Assembly (NCBI RefSeq): GCF_001263205.1 | Contig: NZ_CP012333.1 | Coordinates: forward strand, 4,627,001-4,691,000 | From: Labilithrix luteola | Lineage (GTDB): Bacteria; Myxococcota_A; Polyangia; Polyangiales; Polyangiaceae | DNA: 64,000 nucleotides | Direction: 5' to 3' | Part shown: positions 58,651 to 64,000 of the stretch, piece by piece | How positions within the stretch are numbered: the stretch's first letter is position 1 | Layout: every line of letters begins with the position of its first letter | Position numbers and translations under genes: made by a program | Notes under the pieces: generated by a model | Seen by the model: only the letters and a program-made list of their open reading frames with translations | What the model was told of the DNA's origin: nothing | Databases searched by the model: none

Positions 58651-58757
58651 GCTGGCGAAGCGTAGCAGCCCGTTGGCGTGTCGGCGCGAGCGTCAATTCG
58701 TGCTGCGGAAAACGTCGGAACGTGCGCGACGGTCGCAGACCTTCGGAGCTACGCATT

Positions 58758-58793
58758 CAGCGAACGCAGCGAACGCAGCGAACGCAGCGAACG
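58758..58793. repeat. 9-bp tandem repeat (4 copies of CAGCGAACG)
   Basis: CAGCGAACG is repeated four times without interruption at 58758, 58767, 58776 and 58785. It ends about 14 bases ahead of the ATG at 58808, close to the GAAGGAG ribosome-binding site. Repeat-number change by slippage could alter leader spacing upstream of the RBS. Confidence 0.85.
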
Positions 58794-58807
58794 AAGGAGA
58801 GACAGCG

Positions 58808-59677
58808 ATGGCACGAATCTCGATTCTCGGTGCAGGGCGAATGGGCGCAGCGCTCGTGACGGCGTTTGCCAAGGGCGGGCACGCGGTCACCGTATGGAAC
58901 CGCACGGCATCGAGGGCAAAGCCGCTCGAGGCGGTCGGTGCCCGCGTGGCGCTCTCGCTGCTGGACGCGATCGACGCGGACCTCGTCATCGACATCGTGA
59001 GCGACTACGAGGCGAGCGCTGAGCTCGTGCGAAACGACGACGTGAGCCGGGCGCTTCGCGACAAGACGTTCCTCGAGCTTGCCTCGGGGACGCCCAAGGA
59101 GGCGCAACGCGCCGCCGCCTGGGCGGAACAAAACGGCATTCGCTATCTCGACGGCGCGATCATGGCGACGCCCGATTTCATCGGTCAACCGGGATGCACC
59201 ATCCTGTATTCCGGGCCGAGCGCCGTATTCGAAGAACACCGGACGATCCTCGGCGCAATCGCGGGCAATGGTCTCTATCTCGGAAGCGAGATCGGGCATG
59301 CCAACGTGCTCGACAACGCCATCCTCGTGGTCCTCTGGGGGTCGGTCTACGGCGTATTGCAGGGCGCCGCCATCTGCGAGGCGGAGCGCTTCTCTCTCGA
59401 CGCCTTCGGCAGTGCGCTCGAGGGGGCGTGGCCGGTCGTCGCGCCGCTCTTGCTCTCGTCGATCGACCGGATCGGCAAACGACGCTGGGCTGCGGACGCG
59501 ACGACACAGTCGACGCTCGCCCCGGGGTACGCGTCCGTTCGTCACCTCCTCGCGATGAGCAAGGAGTACGGCATCGACGCAGCGCTTCCAGAAGCGCTCC
59601 ATCGCGTCTTTCAGCGTGCGGTCGACGCGGGCCATCGCGACGACGACATCGCCGCCGCCTACCAGGGCATGCGGTGA
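58808..59677 (+). CDS. NAD(P)-dependent reductase, imine-reductase/6-PGDH-like
   Basis: 289 residues from ATG 58808, preceded by GAAGGAG; the open frame upstream of it is not protein-like. Residues 8-13 (G-A-G-R-M-G) open a Rossmann fold followed by W-N-R-T, the NADPH-preferring Arg. The pattern D-G-A-I-M-A-T-P-D-F-I-G-Q-P, then T-I-L-Y-S-G, is that of imine reductases and beta-hydroxyacid dehydrogenase relatives, and the C-terminal half is all helical for dimerisation. The substrate is not known. A DUF2306-type gene follows by 13 bases. Confidence 0.86.
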   Translation: MARISILGAGRMGAALVTAFAKGGHAVTVWNRTASRAKPLEAVGARVALSLLDAIDADLVIDIVSDYEASAELVRNDDVSRALRDKTFLELASGTPKEAQRAAAWAEQNGIRYLDGAIMATPDFIGQPGCTILYSGPSAVFEEHRTILGAIAGNGLYLGSEIGHANVLDNAILVVLWGSVYGVLQGAAICEAERFSLDAFGSALEGAWPVVAPLLLSSIDRIGKRRWAADATTQSTLAPGYASVRHLLAMSKEYGIDAALPEALHRVFQRAVDAGHRDDDIAAAYQGMR

Positions 59678-59690
59678 GCGTGGGACGAAC

Positions 59691-60308
59691 ATGATCGCTC
59701 GAACCAAGCTCGAGCAGGCGCCGAAGCTCCTGCTGGGCGCAACCGTCATCGGTTTTTCCGCATACTTCATCGCCATCAGCGCGCACCTCTTCAAGCTGAC
59801 GCAAGAAGAGCTCGGAAAGTATTTCGACATCCGAGGGGTGCTCTTGCTCCACGTCTCCGGTGGAGCCGTTGCGCTGCTGACCGGTCCCTTCCAGTTCTGG
59901 GAAGAGCTGAGAAGTGCGCGCCGTGGCCTGCACAGAGGGATGGGCAACGCTTATGTGCTGGCCATCGCCGTCAGCGCGCCGTGTGCCGTCTATCTATCGC
60001 TGACGACCGCCTATGACGTCGGCTGGTCCTATGCGTTGTCGCTGCAGGCATGGGCGAGCGTGTGGATGGTCTCTACCGGACTTGCGTATCGCTACGCGCG
60101 GCAGAAGAAGTTCAGGCTGCACAAGGAATGGATGGTGCGCAGCTACCTCGTCACACTGGCCTTCGTTTTGTCGGCTCTCTTGAACAAGCTTCCGTTCGTG
60201 GCCAGCAAGGGCAGCCTGGCCGAAGTCTCGCCGGGCTTGTTCTGGGCAGGCTGGTCGATCCCGCTGTTCGTCTGCGACATCGTGCTTTCCACGCAGCGCA
60301 AGCAGTGA
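59691..60308 (+). CDS. DUF2306-type membrane protein
   Basis: 205 residues from ATG 59691. Four or five hydrophobic helices are visible at about 15-35, 50-70, 90-110, 115-135 and 150-170, with H-R-G-M-G-N-A-Y and H-K-E-W-M-V-R-S-Y typical of DUF2306 proteins, which often have conserved His in the membrane. Function is unknown. It follows the reductase gene by 13 bases, so both are probably transcribed together. Confidence 0.8.
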   Translation: MIARTKLEQAPKLLLGATVIGFSAYFIAISAHLFKLTQEELGKYFDIRGVLLLHVSGGAVALLTGPFQFWEELRSARRGLHRGMGNAYVLAIAVSAPCAVYLSLTTAYDVGWSYALSLQAWASVWMVSTGLAYRYARQKKFRLHKEWMVRSYLVTLAFVLSALLNKLPFVASKGSLAEVSPGLFWAGWSIPLFVCDIVLSTQRKQ

Positions 60309-60439
60309 TTGGCCGTCGAGGCCTTGCGTATTCGGGGGCACGCCGCCTCGGCTAAAAAAGGGCGGATCGCGAAAAGCGCCGTACGATGTCCGACGCGGGC
60401 AGGGTCGCGCGTCCCTGGATCTGAAAGGCGGATAACCCA

Positions 60440-60796
60440 ATGAACAACCGATACGTGTTCGTGTTTCGCGGTGGGGCGGTCGTGCACAAGGAGCTCGCTC
60501 CGGCCGAGCTTGGCGCGCACCTCCAGAAGTGGATGGTGTGGTTGACCGACCTCGACAAGAAGGGTCAGTCCGAGCCGAACGGTCCGCGCCTCCAGCTGTC
60601 GGGCAAGACCATCCGCGGCAAGTCCAAGGCGGTCACCGATGGCCCGTTCGCCGAGGCCAAGGACCTCGTGACCGGCTCGCTCGTCGTCAAAGCGCCAACG
60701 CTCGAGGCGGCGACCGAGATCGCCATGGGCTGCCCGATCTACGAATACGACGGCTCGGTCGAGGTTCGACCCATCTTCGAGAAGCACGGGGCCTGA
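60440..60796 (+). CDS. YCII-family (DGPF) protein
   Basis: 118 residues. The family motif is V-T-D-G-P-F-A-E-A-K-D-L-V-T-G, preceded by W-M-V-W-L and G-P-R-L. YCII proteins have a ferredoxin-like fold and a His-Asp dyad of unclear function. The gene ends one base before an ECF42-type sigma gene; this pairing is characteristic of that group. The YCII protein may be its target or regulator. Confidence 0.86.
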   Translation: MNNRYVFVFRGGAVVHKELAPAELGAHLQKWMVWLTDLDKKGQSEPNGPRLQLSGKTIRGKSKAVTDGPFAEAKDLVTGSLVVKAPTLEAATEIAMGCPIYEYDGSVEVRPIFEKHGA

Positions 60797-60797
60797 C

Positions 60798-62048
60798 GTG
60801 TCCAAGGCCGACGCCGGGCAGGTGCTCGCGACGCTCTTCCGCCGCCAGTCGGGGCGGATGACGGCGGCGCTCGTGCGCATGCTCGGCGTCGGGCGGATCG
60901 ACCTGGCCGAGGACATCGTCCAGGAGACGCTGCTCGCCGCGCTCCAGGCGTGGCACACCGAGCTGCCGCGCGACCCCGAGGGTTGGCTCTTCGCCGTGAT
61001 GCGCAACCGCGTTCGCGACGCGTTCCGCCGCGAGCGTGTCCGGTCGCGCGTCCTCGACGCCGATACGTTGCCTGAAGAGACGGAAGCCGAGGCGCCACGG
61101 GAAGAGACGGCCGACGAGAGCGCCGATCTTCTGCGGATGATGTTCTCGTGCTGCCACCCGGCGCTGACCGACGACGGGCGGACGGTGCTCATCCTGCGCC
61201 TCGTCTGCGGGTTCGGTACCGGCGAGGTGGCGTGCGCCTTTCTCGCCGACCGGGCGGCGATGGAGAAGCGGATCGCCCGCGCGAAGCGGATCATCGCCGA
61301 CGACGGGCAGCTCTTCGAAGTGTCGACGCGCGAGCAGGCACGCGAGCGCATGCCCGCGGTCTTGACGGCGATCTATCTGATGTTCGACGCCGGGTATCAT
61401 GGGAGCGTCGTCCCTGAGCCGGTGCGTGCCGATCTGTGCGCCGACGCGATCCGTCTGGCGACGCTCCTCGCTGCCTCGCCAGCGACGGCGAGCGCCGAGG
61501 TCGACGCGCTCCTCGCGCTCATGTACTTGCACGCGGCGCGCATGCCCGCTCGCCTCGACGCCAGGGGCGCGCTCGTCCCGCTCGAGCACCAGGACCGGTC
61601 GCTCTGGGACGCGGAGCTCATCACACGCGGAATGGAGCACCTCGGTGCTTCGGCGCGCGGCGGCGAGGTAACGACCTACCACCTCGAGGCGGGGATCGCG
61701 GCGCTCCACGTGATGTCGCCGTCGGTCGAAGCGACGCCATGGGGCAAGATCGCCGATCTCTACGAGCGCCTCTATGCGCGGAAGCCGACGCCCGTCGTTG
61801 CTCTCGGCCGCGCGATTGCGCGGGCGCAGGTCGACGGCCCGGCGCGAGGGATCGACGCGATCCTCGCGATCCCGGGGCGCGAGCGGCTCGAGGACTACCC
61901 GTTCTACTGGGCAGCGCTCGGCGACCTCTCCCTCCGCGCCGGCGATCGCGGCCGCGCACTCGTGTGGTTTCAGCGTGGCAGCAAGGCGGCGCGCAACGAC
62001 GCCGAGCGCGCGATGTTCGCCCGCCGCATCCTCGAGTGCGTCGATTAG
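60798..62048 (+). CDS. ECF42-type sigma factor with C-terminal TPR-like domain
   Basis: 416 residues from GTG 60798. Sigma region 2 reads I-D-L-A-E-D-I-V-Q-E-T-L-L-A-A-L, and region 4 appears as the segment V-C-G-F-G-T-G-E-V-A-C-A-F (about 130-165). A C-terminal domain of about 200 residues (DUF6596-like, with L-L-A-L-M-Y-L-H-A-A-R and Y-A-R-K-P-T-P-V-V-A-L-G-R-A-I-A) follows. It is characteristic of ECF42 sigma factors, which have no anti-sigma gene and are thought to be controlled through this C-terminus. The YCII gene immediately upstream is the expected partner. Confidence 0.88.
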   Translation: MSKADAGQVLATLFRRQSGRMTAALVRMLGVGRIDLAEDIVQETLLAALQAWHTELPRDPEGWLFAVMRNRVRDAFRRERVRSRVLDADTLPEETEAEAPREETADESADLLRMMFSCCHPALTDDGRTVLILRLVCGFGTGEVACAFLADRAAMEKRIARAKRIIADDGQLFEVSTREQARERMPAVLTAIYLMFDAGYHGSVVPEPVRADLCADAIRLATLLAASPATASAEVDALLALMYLHAARMPARLDARGALVPLEHQDRSLWDAELITRGMEHLGASARGGEVTTYHLEAGIAALHVMSPSVEATPWGKIADLYERLYARKPTPVVALGRAIARAQVDGPARGIDAILAIPGRERLEDYPFYWAALGDLSLRAGDRGRALVWFQRGSKAARNDAERAMFARRILECVD

Positions 62049-62085
62049 GAGCGAGCACCCGGCCGAGGCTCGCAGTGTGTTGTCG

Positions 62086-62646
62086 TTAGCCCAGGGGTGG
62101 GAACCACGCGGAGCCGCAAGAACCGCAACAGAACCCGCCTCGCCGGATGTTGAGGGACTCGGCGCCGATCAACGTATCGAGAGGCCTGAAACCGGGACTC
62201 TCGAATTGCACTCTTAGGGCTGGGGCCACAGCGCTTCCATGCCCTTGAATTCGGAGCCGGATGTCACATTCGGTCAGCGCTGAGAAGCACTGAGGGCAAC
62301 GCTTGGGAAGGTCTCGAAGGCGCGGGCGGAACGAGACGGATGCGGAGGTCCATCGGATGTCGCCAGGGGCGTCTTCGTCAACCGCACGATCATCAGCATT
62401 CGAGTCGAGGACAATCCATAGATACTGGTCGTGGTTCGGCTCGGTCCAGGCTTCGGAAAGGATGCTGCCCCACAAGGTCACCTCGTGACCGGCCCCTCGC
62501 AGGTCGGCGATGATCCATTCGAGCGCTTGATGGCTGTTCGTCGCGTCGTTGAGCCGTTTCGTCAAGGTCGCTGAAAGCGCTTGGCACCGCTGCTGTGGAT
62601 CACCGTCCTCGATAAACTTCGACCGGGAGAATTCAGCGTCCAGCAT
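62086..62646 (-). CDS. Hypothetical protein with C-terminal zinc-ribbon-like cysteines
   Basis: 186 residues from ATG 62646. Two cysteine pairs, C-P-Q-C near residue 117 and C-C-G-S-C-G near 173, could bind zinc. The N-terminal half is soluble with W-G-S-I-L and D-Q-Y-L-W-I-V-L-D, and there is no signal or membrane segment. I do not recognise a family. It converges with the sigma gene. Confidence 0.55.
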   Translation of the reverse strand: MLDAEFSRSKFIEDGDPQQRCQALSATLTKRLNDATNSHQALEWIIADLRGAGHEVTLWGSILSEAWTEPNHDQYLWIVLDSNADDRAVDEDAPGDIRWTSASVSFRPRLRDLPKRCPQCFSALTECDIRLRIQGHGSAVAPALRVQFESPGFRPLDTLIGAESLNIRRGGFCCGSCGSAWFPPLG

Positions 62647-62950
62647 CGCCCTCCCTGACTACCACCCCCGCGACGATCCACGAAGGACTCCTGGGGCGCA
62701 TGCTTCGAAGAGCTGAGGATGCGCGTAGGGCTCGAGGAGCGAGCACGGTTCTGCCTCTGCAGCCGTCGCACTATGGGGATGTCCTCTGGACCCGTCGCGA
62801 TCTCCGTTCTGGAGCCTGTCACGGGACCAGGGCGGGGGTAACAGTCCGTGTGTCGAGACCGGACTCCGCGAGCAAGCAACAAGGCCGATCCACGGCATTG
62901 CGCGCTTCGCGTTTGCCGCTCACCCGAAAACCACCGCAAGGAGCGCTGGA
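62647..62950. other. Intergenic region, no gene seen
   Basis: About 300 bases between the divergent zinc-ribbon-like gene and the GNAT gene. I find no coding frame with protein character, no clear repeat and no terminator. The last 30 bases hold a purine-rich stretch (AAGGAG) serving as RBS for the GNAT gene. Confidence 0.45.
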
Positions 62951-63409
62951 ATGCACGACAAGAATCCTCTCGTCGTTCGGCCCGTTGAGAGAGGCGATTT
63001 CGAACAATGGCTTCCGTATTGGAAGGGCTACCAGGAGTTCTACAAGATCTCCTTGCCGGAGGAAGTGACCCGGGCGACCTGGGACCGATTCTTCGACGAC
63101 CGCGAGCCGATGTACTCCGCCGTCGCGGTGGATGGCGGACGAATCCTCGGGTTCGTCAACTACCTCTTCCACCGTTCAACGTGGGCGCAGAATGAGTTCT
63201 GCTACCTCGAGGATCTGTTCGTCGCTCCAGAGACGCGTGGACGCCAGGTCGGCAAAAAGCTGATCGAGTTCGTGCAGCGGCGCGCCCGCGCAAAAGACTG
63301 CGGGCGGCTCTACTGGCATACCCAGGAGACGAATCTCAGGGCTCAACGACTCTACGACTGGATCGGAGAGAAGCCTGGCGTGATCGAATATCGGATGTCG
63401 CTCGCTTGA
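62951..63409 (+). CDS. GNAT-family N-acetyltransferase
   Basis: 152 residues. The acetyl-CoA-binding motif A is in Y-L-E-D-L-F-V-A-P-E-T-R-G-R-Q-V-G-K-K-L, and motif B reads L-Y-W-H-T-Q-E-T-N-L-R-A-Q-R-L-Y-D. An AAGGAG precedes the ATG. The acceptor amine (small molecule or protein) cannot be deduced. It converges with the partial MFS gene. Confidence 0.88.
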   Translation: MHDKNPLVVRPVERGDFEQWLPYWKGYQEFYKISLPEEVTRATWDRFFDDREPMYSAVAVDGGRILGFVNYLFHRSTWAQNEFCYLEDLFVAPETRGRQVGKKLIEFVQRRARAKDCGRLYWHTQETNLRAQRLYDWIGEKPGVIEYRMSLA

Positions 63410-63420
63410 TCGACCCGGCG

Positions 63421-64000
63421 CTAAATCGATCTCTTGGCGGTGGCCGCCAACGGCCGTTCGTTTGGGACTTCGACGCGCCGTCCAGCGGCTACGAGAACGG
63501 CGACCAATCCAACCGAGGAGGTCGCGGCGCCGGCAAGAGCGACCGACGGGTAGCCAAATCCGGCGGCGATCACGCCACCACCCAGCGCGGCGCCGAGCGC
63601 GTTGCCGAGATTGAACGCGCCGATGTTGACGGCCGACGCAAGGTTGGGAGCGTCAGCAGCCGCGGTCATCACGCGGACCTGCAGCGGGGGCACCAGCGCG
63701 AAGCTTGCCACGCCCCACAGGAACATCAGGACGGACACCGCGCCCCCGTGCGGCATGAAAATCGCGAAAGCGACCAAGATCGCGGAGAGGGAAGAGAGCG
63801 TCGCGATCAGCGTGCGATCCACCGAACGGTCCGCGAAGCGACCGCCCAGCCAGTTGCCGACCGTCAGCCCGACCCCGTAGGTCACGAGCATCGTCGTGAC
63901 GAAGCCGAGCGACGCATGGGTCACTTCACGCAGGATCGGGGCGATATAGGTGAAGACCGTGAACATTGCGCTCGAGCCGACGACCGTCAGCCCAAGCGCT
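63421..64000 (-). CDS. C-terminal part of a MFS transporter (5' end outside window)
   Basis: The frame is open to the right edge, so only the last about 193 residues are seen. Hydrophobic helices alternate with G-L-T-V-G-N-W-L-G-G-R-F-A-D-R-S, the cytoplasmic loop motif of DHA1-type MFS proteins, and the later G-A-F-N-L-G-N-A-L-G-A-A-L-G-G motif. These are typical of AraJ/YdhP-like drug or sugar efflux transporters. The substrate is unknown; the N-terminal half lies outside the window. Confidence 0.85.
   Translation of the reverse strand, partial: ALGLTVVGSSAMFTVFTYIAPILREVTHASLGFVTTMLVTYGVGLTVGNWLGGRFADRSVDRTLIATLSSLSAILVAFAIFMPHGGAVSVLMFLWGVASFALVPPLQVRVMTAAADAPNLASAVNIGAFNLGNALGAALGGGVIAAGFGYPSVALAGAATSSVGLVAVLVAAGRRVEVPNERPLAATAKRSI

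Noticed and set aside
60309..60439. Possible terminator near CCTCGGCTAAAAAA
   Set aside because: The stem pairing is weak, with mismatches, and the A run is on the wrong side for either strand to make a good intrinsic terminator.
60143..61351. 402-aa minus-strand open frame
   Set aside because: Antisense to the YCII and ECF42 genes; composition reflects the complementary strand of coding DNA.
1..64000. CRISPR arrays, insertion sequences, rRNA or tRNA genes, phage integrase
   Set aside because: I looked for regularly spaced repeats, transposase motifs and tRNA-like cloverleafs and found none. Tandem repeats are short and the debris region has no transposase.

Overview
The window is high-GC, densely coded DNA. 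Its gene content suggests a myxobacterium of the Polyangiales (Sorangium/Labilithrix-like). The evidence is many lipoproteins with Asp/Ala/Ser-rich linkers, NCGxCG cysteine-repeat proteins, RCC1 and IgGFc-binding surface lipoproteins, large AfsR-like ATPase regulators, and many ECF sigma and AraC-type regulators. This placement is inferred from gene families; no rRNA or tRNA gene is present to confirm it.

Layout. (1) 1-2108: the end of a vWA-type surface protein, a divergent epimerase and a hypothetical gene. (2) 2217-11649: cassette A, with a beta-barrel-like protein, an ECF sigma factor, a one-TM putative anti-sigma partner and five secreted lipoproteins (IgGFc-binding, Cys-repeat, two WG(T/S)xxDVW propellers, RCC1). 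One propeller gene is frameshifted at a G6 tract. A mosaic of gene debris follows (11650-13130). (3) 14150-19956: an isoleucine/valine operon ilvD-ilvC-ilvB-ilvM-ilvA, preceded by a classical Ile attenuator (leader peptide with four Ile codons, antiterminator, terminator). (4) 19971-20845: an HxlR regulator and a Dabb protein around a GGTTACC repeat array. (5) 21062-24817: a family 2A encapsulin shell gene, its cysteine-desulfurase cargo with a long disordered N-terminus, and a rhodanese-XRE-cupin fusion, forming a sulfur-metabolism nanocompartment locus. (6) 24843-39943: a small secreted/membrane gene pair, SDR, AraC and LysR regulators, three alpha/beta hydrolases, a 946-aa ATPase regulator, a methyltransferase, an NmrA-like protein, ArsC and two truncated genes. 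(7) 40228-49375: cassette B, an intact paralogue of cassette A in which every junction after the sigma gene is a 4-nt ATGA/GTGA overlap. (8) 49382-64000: a TetR/Tet(X)-like pair with twin palindromes, more AraC regulators, a second ATPase regulator, NTF2-like proteins, SDR, an imine-reductase-like enzyme, a YCII + ECF42-type sigma pair, GNAT, and a partial MFS transporter.

How it fits together. The two cassettes carry the same eight gene types. Gene order is the same except that the IgGFc-binding gene moved from third-to-fourth position (A) to last (B). The inference is that each ECF sigma factor, held by its membrane partner, switches on a set of co-secreted outer-surface lipoproteins. I know of no characterised system of this composition, so I rate it the best candidate for something undescribed. 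The encapsulin locus belongs to a known family but has two notable features: a 12-residue repeat in the cargo tail and the rhodanese-regulator-cupin fusion.
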